From: Deltaproteobacteria bacterium
GTDB taxonomy: Bacteria; Desulfobacterota; Desulfobacteria; Desulfobacterales; SURF-15
DNA: 6,807 nucleotides
Direction: 5' to 3'
NCBI GenBank assembly: GCA_024644775.1
Contig: JAHEHB010000302.1
Location: forward strand, 1-6,807
Below the pieces are notes generated by a model that was not told the origin of the DNA, searched no databases, and was given only the letters and a program-made list of their open reading frames with translations. This document shows, in pieces, positions 1 to 6,807 of this stretch. The first letter of the stretch is position 1, and every line of letters starts with the position of its first letter. The position numbers and the translations under genes were made by a program.

Positions 1-1256
1 TTACATTCGCAAACATGAAAAGTCCCCCGGCTGAGGTCAGATATTCGGAACGTCCCCTGCGGGTGGATACCGTTCAGGTTACCCCGGAAGACGTCTCCGT
101 TTTCATCACTGGTTATGGTGAAATCAAGGCGCTGGATGTCGTTGAGATTGCGGCTGAGGTTTCGGGAAAGATTATAATGGTTCATCCCCGGCTGGAAGCT
201 GGTGAGGTTATCAAAAAAGGCGATCTCCTGTTTAAAGTCGATCCCCGAGATTATATAGCCGCAGTTAACGAGGCAAAGGCCACCGTTGAACAATGGAAAA
301 ACACGATTGTGCGCCTCAAAAGACAAAAAGCCATCGATAAGGACCGACTAAAGTCGCTTGATCGGAATAAGTATTTGGCGAAAATGGAATTTGAAAGAAT
401 CCGGCGCCTATTTGAAAACGATAAGGTTGGAACCCGTTCCGGTGTGGATGCGGCAGAGCGGGCATTCAATTCCGCTACCGATATAGCGGATCAAATAAGA
501 GAAATGGTTGAGCTATACCCCATTCAAATCCGTGAGACAGAAAGCAGTCTGTCTGCGGTACGAGCCAGGCTATCTCTGGCAGAAGCCCGGTTGGAAAGGT
601 GCGAAGTAAACGCACCGTTTAATGGAAGAGTCAAAAATGCTTCCATTGAAGAAGGTCAATATGTCACCCCCGGGCTTAAAGTGGTAACCCTGGCAGACGA
701 TTCCGTTCTGGAAATTCAAGTACCGTTGGATAGTCGGGATGCACGGCAATGGCTTATTTTCGACAATACCAAACCCGGTGGGAAATTGGCCTGGTTTAAC
801 AGCTTGAATCAGGTAACCTGTAAAATTCGCTGGACTGAGGATCGTGAAGACCATGTCTGGGAAGGACATCTGCACCGGGTGGTTAAGTTTGACCAACAGA
901 CAAGAACCCTGACGGTCGCCATTCGAGTAAAAGCGAAACAGGCTTTTTCAAAAGATCCGGAATCGCTGCCGCTGGTGGAAGGAATGTTTTGTTCGGTGGA
1001 AATCCCGGGCCGAACGATGCAAAATGTTTTTCGCATCCCCAGATGGGCGGTTAGCTTTGAAAACACCGTTTATATTTCCGCTGACAACCGCCTTAAAACG
1101 GTTCGGGTCAACGTCGCTCGGATTGAAGGTGACGAAGCCTTTGTGACGTCCGGACTCAAAACTGGAGATCGGGTTATTACCACGCGATTGATTGATCCTT
1201 TGGAAAACGCTCTGCTTGAAACGATAAACAAAGAAAGCCTCAAAACAAAATCATGA
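1..1256 (+). CDS. RND efflux periplasmic adaptor subunit (HlyD/AcrA-like membrane fusion protein), 5' partial
   Basis: Periplasmic adaptor that would link the RND permease encoded next to the outer-membrane channel. Numbering from the first visible Met (base 15), the order of parts is typical of the family. The first half of a lipoyl domain is at about 41-80 (EVSGKI, then a GD..F.VDPRDY-type end). A long alpha-helical coiled-coil hairpin spans about 80-195, including RRLFENDKVGTRSGVDAAERA near its turn. The second lipoyl half is at about 197-230 (NAPFNGRV..., EEGQYV). A beta-barrel follows at about 231-340, then a membrane-proximal domain to about 400. The hairpin of roughly 115 residues suits contact with a TolC-type channel. 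The frame stays open from Met15 to the left edge with no stop, and there is no signal peptide or anchor helix after that Met. The true start and the export signal therefore lie outside the window. The stop overlaps the permease start. Substrate is unknown. Family call is firm. Confidence 0.93.
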   Translation, partial: TFANMKSPPAEVRYSERPLRVDTVQVTPEDVSVFITGYGEIKALDVVEIAAEVSGKIIMVHPRLEAGEVIKKGDLLFKVDPRDYIAAVNEAKATVEQWKNTIVRLKRQKAIDKDRLKSLDRNKYLAKMEFERIRRLFENDKVGTRSGVDAAERAFNSATDIADQIREMVELYPIQIRETESSLSAVRARLSLAEARLERCEVNAPFNGRVKNASIEEGQYVTPGLKVVTLADDSVLEIQVPLDSRDARQWLIFDNTKPGGKLAWFNSLNQVTCKIRWTEDREDHVWEGHLHRVVKFDQQTRTLTVAIRVKAKQAFSKDPESLPLVEGMFCSVEIPGRTMQNVFRIPRWAVSFENTVYISADNRLKTVRVNVARIEGDEAFVTSGLKTGDRVITTRLIDPLENALLETINKESLKTKS

Positions 1257-4200
1257 GATCTGTTCTCGCCGCATTTGCACGGAACACTGTTTTCGCAAAT
1301 ATCGTTCTGGTCATTATTTTTATGGCCGGTGGCCTGGCGTCCTATTTTATGATCAGAGAGACCTTTCCCGAATTTTCCTTAGACAGAATCACCATCAATG
1401 TCCCCTATCCGGGAGCGGATCCCGAAGAAGTAGAAGAGGGGATTAGTCGAAAAATTGAAGAGGCCATCGAAGGACTCGAAGGGGTAAAAGAATATACCAC
1501 TCAATCGAGCGAGAATGTCGGAACCACAATCATTGAGGTCAAGGAAGGATACGAAATCGCCGACGTGCTGGACCGGGTCCGAAGTAAAGTGGACGCGATT
1601 TCCACATTTCCGGTTGATGCTGAAAAACCGGTTATCTCGGAGTTGTTGTTGAAAGATACGGTCTTGCTGCTGTATCTATCCGGGGATATGTCGGAGCGGC
1701 GTTTAAAGGAATGGGCTGAAACGATAAAGGATCAAATACAGGAGTTTCCCCCGGTTTCCAAGGTCGAAATCTTCGGCGCCCGAGATTACGAAATCAGTAT
1801 CGAAGTATCTGAGGCGCGATTGAGGGAATATGGGTTAACCTTTAATGCCGTGGCAGTTGCCGTTCGCCGCAGCAATTTGAACATGGCCGGCGGAACGATA
1901 AGAACCTTGGGGGAAGAAATTCGCGTACGCACCGTCGGACGTAAATATACCGGTAAAGAACTCTCATCCATTGTGGTGCTGGCGCGGCCGGAAGGTGAGA
2001 TCATCACCCTGGACCGCCTGGCCACCATTCGCGATGGATTTGCCGAAGACCCCATTCGCGCAACCATAAATGGGGAGCCCACCGTTCTGATCGTCGTGTA
2101 TAAAACCAAAGAGGAGGATTCTCTAAAAATATCGAAAACCGTCAACGAGTTTGTCAAAAATAAGCAGCAGCAGGTTCCTGATGGCGTCAATATCGCCGTG
2201 CTATACGATGGAACAGACATCCTCCAAGCTCGTATCGATCTACTTGTTAAAAACGGCACCATTGGTTTATGCTTAGTTCTTTTACTTCTTTGGGCCGTTC
2301 TCAATCTGCGGCTCAGTTTCTGGGCAGGCATGGGGATACCGGTTTCCTTCGCCGGTGCGCTGGCGATTATCTGGGCAATGGGCGAGACCATCAACATGAT
2401 CTCTCTTTTCGGTTTGATTATGGTGCTGGGTATTGTCGTAGATGATGCCATTGTCGTCGGTGAGGCCATATATTACCATCGAAAACAAGGGAAATCCCCG
2501 CTTAAGGCCGCCGTAGATGGCGTGTGTGAAGTGGGACTACCGGTAACCGCTGCGGTGATTACCACGATTGTGACCTTCCTGCCCCTGGTTTTTATCGGCG
2601 GCATCATGGGTAAATTCATTTCAATCCTGCCCGTGGTCGTCATCGCGTGTTTATCGATATCTTTACTCGAATGTCTCATATTGCTACCCGCTCATTTGAG
2701 CCATCTGCCGGATCTAAACGGCACGGAAACCCATCGGGGAAGCGACGGATGGATCGGATGGATAGGAAAATTTCAGCGCAAGACCAGCCAGAGCATCGAA
2801 TGGTTTGTGGCCCATATTTACGCCCCATTTCTCGCTAAAATCCTCCACTGGCGGTATGTTTCGTTTTGTACCGCCATCAGCCTTCTTCTGATTACCGTTG
2901 GATTGGTAAAGGGAGGAATTCTTAAATTCGAGGTTTTTCCCGAAATTGACGGATTTGTTATAACCTCGACCGTCGAGTTTCCCAACGGTACCCCCTCGGA
3001 GGTCACTCAACGGGCCATCGGTCATATTGAAACCGCGCTGTTACGGTTGGCGGATAAAACGGAAACGAGCTCCGGGGAGCCGCTTTTGAAAAATCGCCTG
3101 ACACTCGTGGGCCAAACGTTAGAGGAAATGGCAAAACGGGGACCCCATGTTGGTAGCGTACAAGCCATATTGCTTGAGTCAGAAGAACGCGGCATTCATT
3201 CCAAAGATATTATGGTGCAGTGGGAGAAAGAGGTTGGATCGATTTCCGGGATAAAATCCCTTACTTTCCAGGGGTTGTCGGCAGGTCCCCCCGGGGCGCC
3301 CATTGAGGTGTGGCTGAAAGGCCACAAAATGCAAGATATTCTTGCCGCCAGCGATGACCTCATGGAACGACTCAGGCAGTTTGACGGTGTGTACCAAATT
3401 CGTTCTGATTTTTCACAAGGCAAAAACGAGATGCGATTAAAATTGAAACCGGAAGCCCGGGCGCTGGGGTTAACCGTTGAAGATTTGGCCAAACAGATAT
3501 ACGCCGGGTACTACGGTGAAGAGGCGGTGCGCCTGCAGCGGGGACGGGATGATATTCGAGTGCGGGTTCGATACACCGCCGACGAACGCAGTCGTGTCTC
3601 AGATTTTGAGCGCGTTCGAATCAGGACCCAAAACGGCTTTGAGGTGCCTTTGCGGTCGGTAGCCGATGTCTGGTTTGAACCGGGATACTCAACGATTACC
3701 CGAACCGATGGAATGCGCCGGGTTTCGGTCAGCGCGGCGGTGGACAGCAAGCGAGCCAATGCCAACGAAATCTATAGAACCCTTTCGGAAGAATATTTCC
3801 CAAAAATAAAAAACCGATATCCTGGATTATATGTCACGCTTCAAGGCGAAAAGAAAAAAATGCGGGAATCTTTCGACAGTTTAAAAATCGGTTTTCCACT
3901 GGCCATTCTGGGTATCTTCATCATCATCGCCACCATGTTTCGCTCTTATGTACAAACATTTGTCATTTTGTTTACAGTACCCTTCGGTATCATTGGCGGC
4001 ATCTTTGGACACCTTCTGTTGGGATACGACCTAACATTGATGAGCGTGTTTGGTATGGTGGCGCTGTCTGGTGTGGTCGTTAATGATGCAATTGTCTTAA
4101 TCGAACGGATCAATGAAAACCTTGCTGAAGGAATGCCGTTTTTTGAAGCGATTCGCGCCGGCGGCGCCCGGCGTTTCCGGGCCATTTTTCTTACGACGAT

Positions 4201-4486
4201 TAGCACTGTTGGCGGATTGATGCCGCTGATCGTTGAAACGGACCTGCAGGCGAAGTTTTTGATACCCATGGCGCTGTCTTTGGCGGCAGGCGTGGCCTTT
4301 GCAACGGTGTTAACACTGGCGCTCATTCCGAGTCTGCTGGTTATCGTCAACGACTTTCGGTGCATGATATACCGATTAAAGCATGGTATCTGGCCGGCGC
4401 GGGAGGTGGTTGAACCGGCCCGGAACCGAAAAACAGATCTTCTATCGAAAAAACCGGCATCAGTGATAAAGCCGGAAAGCGTTTAG
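1253..4486 (+). CDS. RND efflux transporter permease subunit (AcrB-like, HAE branch)
   Basis: Inner-membrane proton/substrate antiporter that is the motor of a tripartite efflux pump. At 1077 residues it has the usual family length and the internal duplication: TM1 at about 13-34, a large periplasmic porter loop, TM2-6 at about 336-480, TM7 at about 535-553, a second porter loop (with GPPGAPIEV from residue 678), and TM8-12 at about 880-1033. TM4 carries the proton-relay pair D397-D398 in GIVVDDAIVV, which fits drug/hydrophobe pumps and not the single-Asp metal pumps. In TM10 the usual Lys is absent and the equivalent stretch is VVVNDAIVL (N944, D945). R974 and T981, matching AcrB R971 and T978 by my eye alignment, are kept. 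A basic cytosolic tail of about 43 residues follows TM12. The start lies in an ATGA overlap with the adaptor stop, and no strong Shine-Dalgarno is seen, so translation is probably coupled. Substrate cannot be deduced. Confidence 0.96.
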   Translation: MRSVLAAFARNTVFANIVLVIIFMAGGLASYFMIRETFPEFSLDRITINVPYPGADPEEVEEGISRKIEEAIEGLEGVKEYTTQSSENVGTTIIEVKEGYEIADVLDRVRSKVDAISTFPVDAEKPVISELLLKDTVLLLYLSGDMSERRLKEWAETIKDQIQEFPPVSKVEIFGARDYEISIEVSEARLREYGLTFNAVAVAVRRSNLNMAGGTIRTLGEEIRVRTVGRKYTGKELSSIVVLARPEGEIITLDRLATIRDGFAEDPIRATINGEPTVLIVVYKTKEEDSLKISKTVNEFVKNKQQQVPDGVNIAVLYDGTDILQARIDLLVKNGTIGLCLVLLLLWAVLNLRLSFWAGMGIPVSFAGALAIIWAMGETINMISLFGLIMVLGIVVDDAIVVGEAIYYHRKQGKSPLKAAVDGVCEVGLPVTAAVITTIVTFLPLVFIGGIMGKFISILPVVVIACLSISLLECLILLPAHLSHLPDLNGTETHRGSDGWIGWIGKFQRKTSQSIEWFVAHIYAPFLAKILHWRYVSFCTAISLLLITVGLVKGGILKFEVFPEIDGFVITSTVEFPNGTPSEVTQRAIGHIETALLRLADKTETSSGEPLLKNRLTLVGQTLEEMAKRGPHVGSVQAILLESEERGIHSKDIMVQWEKEVGSISGIKSLTFQGLSAGPPGAPIEVWLKGHKMQDILAASDDLMERLRQFDGVYQIRSDFSQGKNEMRLKLKPEARALGLTVEDLAKQIYAGYYGEEAVRLQRGRDDIRVRVRYTADERSRVSDFERVRIRTQNGFEVPLRSVADVWFEPGYSTITRTDGMRRVSVSAAVDSKRANANEIYRTLSEEYFPKIKNRYPGLYVTLQGEKKKMRESFDSLKIGFPLAILGIFIIIATMFRSYVQTFVILFTVPFGIIGGIFGHLLLGYDLTLMSVFGMVALSGVVVNDAIVLIERINENLAEGMPFFEAIRAGGARRFRAIFLTTISTVGGLMPLIVETDLQAKFLIPMALSLAAGVAFATVLTLALIPSLLVIVNDFRCMIYRLKHGIWPAREVVEPARNRKTDLLSKKPASVIKPESV

Positions 4487-4517
4487 TTTCTGAGAAATGA
4501 TTTGTTTGTATTGGTAT

Positions 4518-4521
4518 GGAG
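4518..4521 (+). promoter_or_regulatory. Ribosome binding site deciding the start of the outer-membrane channel gene
   Basis: GGAG lies 5 bases before ATG 4527. The in-frame ATG at 4497 has no comparable site, and starting there would add ten residues (MICLYWYGAD) before the natural signal peptide. Confidence 0.7.
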
Positions 4522-4526
4522 CAGAT

Positions 4527-6002
4527 ATGAAGAAAAAGAGACGTATAAAATTGTCCCCTGAGCGTTTCCTGCAATTGATCCTGGTCCTACTCAGTTTTGT
4601 ACCGGTGTTTTTCATGTTCCCATACAGTCGGGCTGATTTACTCAAGACGCCTCAAAAACAGAATATGACCGCTTATACGGATCTGAATGAACTCCAGGTC
4701 TTGGATCTTAAAACCGCACAGAAAATTGCTTTAGCGGCAAATCCATCCCTAGCAGCGGCAAGAGAGCGGGTCCGACAGGCCAAGGAGAGAGTCGCCCAAG
4801 CCAGATCTGCCTATTATCCGCGGCTCGATGCCCTTGCCTCAACCTCTCGATTCTGGCTGTCTGAAAATGATCGCCAAGCCGCCTTGCAGACCGCCAGGTT
4901 ATTTAACCCAAGGGCAGATATTGATACATCTGATGAACGGTACAGCTCCGGACTGGCTGCCAATTGGATCTTGTTTGACGGGTTTGAGCGCAAATTTTTA
5001 TATTCTGCAGCACATTTTGGAGAACAAGAGAGCCGGGAATCACATATGGATGCTCGGCGCCTGCTATTGGCATCGGTGGCGACGGCTTTCTTTGTAGCGC
5101 AACTGGCAAGGGAAGATATTGCCATTGCTTCGGCGGATGAAACCTTCAACCGTCGTCAAATCGATGAAGCCAAAGCCAGGCGCCGCGTCGGAACCGGTTC
5201 TCTGAGCGATGTTCTAAACTTCGAAATTCAGGTGAATTCGGCCCGATCCAGACTCATTCGGGCAAAGCAGCTCTATAACGTTGCCATGATCGGGCTGGCT
5301 ACTTTATTGGGGATACGGGAAGCTAGATTCCCGCCGAACATCGAATTGGCGAGACTTGAGCGGGAAACCCAGGAAGAACTCGTAGCCCCCCCACCCGACC
5401 CGCAGATTCGATACGCACTCACACACCGCCCGGATGTTCGAAGAGGCGATTATGCAGTAAAACGTGCAACATCCGAAGTGGGCATTGCCCGAGCGAAGTT
5501 TTATCCGGTGCTTAATGCGACCGGTTCTGTGGATGGTGACCGGACCGGCAGTGCAGAATTCGAAAACGACGATTTCGGAGGATCTGTCGGCTTGAACCTG
5601 ACCTACAATCTGTTTGCCGGTGGTCTCAATCGTGCCCAGCTTGCAGAGGCAAAAAGCAGGCTTACCGAAGCAGAAAAAAATCTGAACGACGCCTCCATCC
5701 AAGTAGCGTCTGAAGTGCAAGAGGCCGTGGCAGAATTGATTGCCGGGCAAGAACAGTTGATGCTTCAACGGAAAAATGCCAGTCTGGTTCAACAAAATAG
5801 AGATCTTGTCGAAAAAGAATACAATGCAGGCCAGGCCTCGTTGGTGCGCTTAAATGAAGCGCAGCGGGATTTAACGACGGCCCAAAGCCAGTTGGTCCTG
5901 GCCCTGGTCTCCCTGCGACAATCATGGGAAAATCTGAGGGCTGTCACAGGAGAAATCTTGAAGCCCTTTGAATTGGATGAACCGTTTCGGCCGACAAAGT
6001 GA
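4527..6002 (+). CDS. TolC-family outer membrane efflux protein
   Basis: Outer-membrane channel of the tripartite pump, expected to work as a trimer that gives the adaptor-permease complex its exit duct. From ATG 4527 it is 491 residues, close to TolC. The N-terminus is a classic signal peptide: basic MKKKRRIK, a hydrophobic core at about 14-31, and a likely cleavage after A36 (S-R-A). There is no lipobox Cys, so it is not the lipoprotein type. Two outer-membrane-efflux repeats are visible. The first, at about 55-270, holds LKTAQKIALAANPSL and a strand with NWILFDG at 146-152. The second, at about 295-485, holds HRPDVRRGDYAVKRA and a matching strand GLNLTYNLFAGG from 355. Long helices rich in Ala, Gln and Glu follow each strand. 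It sits 40 bases after the permease stop, in the same direction, so it is probably the last gene of the operon. An in-frame ATG at 4497 is an alternative start but is less likely. Confidence 0.94.
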   Translation: MKKKRRIKLSPERFLQLILVLLSFVPVFFMFPYSRADLLKTPQKQNMTAYTDLNELQVLDLKTAQKIALAANPSLAAARERVRQAKERVAQARSAYYPRLDALASTSRFWLSENDRQAALQTARLFNPRADIDTSDERYSSGLAANWILFDGFERKFLYSAAHFGEQESRESHMDARRLLLASVATAFFVAQLAREDIAIASADETFNRRQIDEAKARRRVGTGSLSDVLNFEIQVNSARSRLIRAKQLYNVAMIGLATLLGIREARFPPNIELARLERETQEELVAPPPDPQIRYALTHRPDVRRGDYAVKRATSEVGIARAKFYPVLNATGSVDGDRTGSAEFENDDFGGSVGLNLTYNLFAGGLNRAQLAEAKSRLTEAEKNLNDASIQVASEVQEAVAELIAGQEQLMLQRKNASLVQQNRDLVEKEYNAGQASLVRLNEAQRDLTTAQSQLVLALVSLRQSWENLRAVTGEILKPFELDEPFRPTK

Positions 6003-6020
6003 AAAGCGAAACTAAACACG

Positions 6021-6090
6021 TCGAATATTATCAATTGTTAGGGTTGGAAGCATTTCGATGCTGAAAATTCTTTAAAAAGATGATATTCGA
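6021..6090 (+). repeat. Imperfect inverted repeat, 10-base arms
   Basis: TCGAATATTA (6021-6030) can pair with TGATATTCGA (6081-6090) over ten positions with one G-U wobble, around a 50-base loop. The loop contains the small hairpin at 6049-6062. The right arm overlaps a short near-palindrome centred on TTCGAA (6086-6091). It could be an RNA fold or a protein-binding site. AT-rich arms of this length can also occur by chance. Confidence 0.3.
6049..6062 (+). other. Small hairpin with a TTCG loop downstream of the efflux operon
   Basis: AGCAT (6049-6053) and ATGCT (6058-6062) form a perfect 5-base stem closing a TTCG loop. A UUCG tetraloop is usually stabilising in RNA when closed by C-G. Here the closing pair is T-A, and no T-run follows, so this is at best a weak 3'-end hairpin. 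It starts 47 bases after the channel gene stop. Confidence 0.3.
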
Positions 6091-6145
6091 AATAGCGGGG
6101 TCTTTTTCTGAAAAGTAAAGCTGGAAAGTAAAATTGGATTCTTTT

Positions 6146-6151
6146 GAGAGG
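6146..6151 (+). promoter_or_regulatory. Ribosome binding site of the small membrane protein gene
   Basis: GAGAGG lies 5 bases before ATG 6157. This strong, well-placed site supports the short ORF as a real gene. It also favours this frame over the overlapping +1-shifted frame that opens at ATG 6144, inside the T-rich run just before the site. Confidence 0.7.
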
Positions 6152-6156
6152 CAGAC

Positions 6157-6363
6157 ATGAAGCGGTCATTTTGGATCTGGGTTCTTTGGTTTTCTTTTCT
6201 CTTTACCTTAGATTTTATCGTTCCTTTCTCCGTACTGAGCGATATACCCAGACTTTCGGGAAGCTTTCTTTTTTGGATCGTCTGGATCATTGTGGCGATC
6301 ACAAGTATGTTCATCATAGTCATCCGGTGGCGCGAAGATGACACTCAGGGTGCGGGGAGGTAA
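6157..6363 (+). CDS. Small two-helix membrane protein preceding a sodium:solute symporter (DUF3311-like?)
   Basis: A 68-residue, very hydrophobic protein with two predicted membrane helices, at about 5-25 and 36-58. They are joined by a short loop (SDIPRLSG), and a charged C-terminal end (RWREDD) probably faces the cytosol. It has a strong Shine-Dalgarno at 6146-6151. Its last codons contain the ribosome binding site of the symporter gene, so the two are very likely co-transcribed and translated together. Small membrane proteins next to SSS symporters are a known arrangement (for example DUF3311 and the YhdT/PanF pair). The pattern of a Pro in helix 1, then D-x-P-R-L-x-G, then an aromatic-rich helix 2 with W, resembles DUF3311 to my eye, but I cannot confirm this without a profile search. 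A role in assembly or stability of the symporter is inference. Reality as a gene is likely; function is unknown. Confidence 0.78.
   Translation: MKRSFWIWVLWFSFLFTLDFIVPFSVLSDIPRLSGSFLFWIVWIIVAITSMFIIVIRWREDDTQGAGR
6354..6360 (+). promoter_or_regulatory. Strong ribosome binding site deciding a TTG start for the symporter
   Basis: GGGGAGG sits at the very end of the small gene, just before its TAA, and 6 bases before TTG 6367. The next in-frame ATG (6463) has no such site and would remove the first membrane helix. Confidence 0.75.
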
Positions 6364-6366
6364 ATT

Positions 6367-6807
6367 TTGACGGACAGTTTTTATGTGTGGTTAACGCTCT
6401 TTATCTATGTAATCGTGGGTGTTGTCGTTGCATTTCTTTCCAAAAAAAAGCTAGGCGTCGGTATGAACGAATTTTTTTTGGCCAACCGCCAACTCGGAGG
6501 ATTTGTATCGGCGCTCACATATGCTGCAACCACATATAGTGCGTTTATGATGGTAGGTCTTGCAGGCATTACGTACAAATTCGGCATGGGAGCGCTGGGT
6601 TTCGAACTCACCTACCTCTGCGGGCTCGTTCTCGTGGTATTTTTTGGTCCTCGTTTTTGGCTCGTAGGACGCAAGTTCGATTACTTGACCCATGCCCAAC
6701 TCCTTTCCGATCGTTATGAGAATAGAGCGGTGGGGATTGTTGCCTCATTGTTATGTCTAATATTCTTGATTCCTTATGCGGCAATACAATTGATGGGTAT
6801 TAGCTAT
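6367..6807 (+). CDS. Sodium:solute symporter family (SSS/SLC5) transporter, 3' partial
   Basis: N-terminal 147 residues of an inner-membrane Na+-coupled solute importer with the LeuT-type fold. The frame is open to the right edge; full members usually have about 450-550 residues, so most of the gene is outside. Family marks from the TTG 6367 start are a first helix at about 5-24, then NEFFLANRQLGGF (34-46), which is the typical E/D-FFLA-x-R motif. Next comes the conserved second helix with TYAATTYSAFMMVG (51-64) and AGITYKFGMGA (66-76), where family members build the substrate and sodium region. A helix at about 77-95 and the loop YLTHAQLLSDRYENRAVG (106-123) precede a helix with LIPYAAIQLMG (134-144). 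The TTG start is chosen for the strong Shine-Dalgarno at 6354-6360 and for keeping the first helix. The substrate cannot be told from this fragment. It lies three bases after the small membrane protein gene, its probable partner. Confidence 0.9.
   Translation, partial: MTDSFYVWLTLFIYVIVGVVVAFLSKKKLGVGMNEFFLANRQLGGFVSALTYAATTYSAFMMVGLAGITYKFGMGALGFELTYLCGLVLVVFFGPRFWLVGRKFDYLTHAQLLSDRYENRAVGIVASLLCLIFLIPYAAIQLMGISY

Larger units (their letters stand above)
6003..6156 (+). other. Noncoding gap between the efflux operon and the symporter genes, with small inverted repeats
   Basis: This AT-rich stretch of 154 bases separates two gene groups. It holds a small hairpin (6049-6062), a longer-range inverted repeat (6021-6030 with 6081-6090), and an A5GA / TCT5 pair (6074-6080 with 6101-6107). 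No GC-rich stem followed by a T-run is present, so an intrinsic terminator is not convincing. The best -10-like hexamer is TAAAAT at 6129-6134, but the hexamer 17 bases upstream (TTCTGA, 6106-6111) matches the -35 consensus at only three positions. I therefore do not call a promoter, although one for the downstream genes would be expected here. Confidence 0.6.

Noticed and set aside
1786..2469. Long open frame of 227 codons on the minus strand inside the permease gene
   Set aside because: It lies wholly opposite a highly conserved RND permease region, has no recognisable domain, and is rich in Ser, Thr, Arg and Pro as shadow translations often are.
1253..4486. Heavy-metal (CusA-type) efflux assignment for the permease
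   Set aside because: TM4 has an Asp pair (VVDDAIVV) and not the single-Asp pattern of metal pumps, and I saw no methionine-rich metal relay in the porter domain.
5304..5795. Open frame of 163 codons on the minus strand inside the outer-membrane channel gene
   Set aside because: It is antisense to a well-supported TolC-family gene and shows no recognisable domain, so it is treated as a shadow.
6058..6075. Tiny ORF (ATG plus four codons and TAA) in the gap, with GGAAG upstream, as a possible leader peptide
   Set aside because: It is too short to support, has no run of regulatory codons, and its start overlaps the arm of a small hairpin. Chance is the simplest reading.
6049..6110. Intrinsic terminator after the efflux operon
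   Set aside because: The 6049-6062 stem is only five pairs and is followed by A-rich sequence and no T-run. The T-run at 6103-6107 has no GC-rich stem directly before it.
6144..6341. Alternative + strand frame of 65 codons overlapping the small membrane protein
   Set aside because: Its ATG precedes the GAGAGG site, and the product lacks the clear two-helix pattern. The 6157 frame has the well-placed ribosome binding site and the proper junction with the symporter.

Overview
The window shows a Gram-negative (diderm) bacterium: it carries an outer-membrane channel with a signal peptide and an RND pump that needs such a channel. Base composition is roughly balanced, and coding looks uniform across the window. 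The sequence style of the adaptor and pump recalls Desulfobacterota-type genomes, but that is an impression and not a demonstrated placement. All recognised genes are on the + strand and the window is densely coded.

Region 1 (1-6002) is a tripartite RND efflux operon in the order periplasmic adaptor, inner-membrane permease, outer-membrane channel. The adaptor gene enters from the left edge, so its N-terminus is missing here. Its stop codon overlaps the permease start in an ATGA junction. The channel gene follows after 40 bases. Together they would form one pump: the permease uses the proton gradient to export a substrate, the adaptor bridges the periplasm, and the TolC-like channel opens to the outside. 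Paired Asp residues in permease TM4 and the general sequence point to the hydrophobe/amphiphile (drug, dye, lipid, solvent) branch and not the heavy-metal branch. The actual substrate cannot be read from the sequence.

Region 2 (6003-6156) is a 154-base AT-rich gap that separates the efflux operon from the next genes. It holds several small inverted repeats but no convincing intrinsic terminator or promoter.

Region 3 (6157-6807) holds a 68-residue, two-helix membrane protein followed immediately by a sodium:solute symporter that runs off the right edge. The symporter most likely starts at TTG 6367 behind a strong Shine-Dalgarno inside the end of the small gene. The layout is that of a small accessory membrane protein paired with an SSS transporter.

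I saw no mobile element, CRISPR array, tRNA or rRNA. Most of the window is conventional. The points most worth a second look are the TM10 proton-relay residues of the permease and the small-protein/symporter pair.
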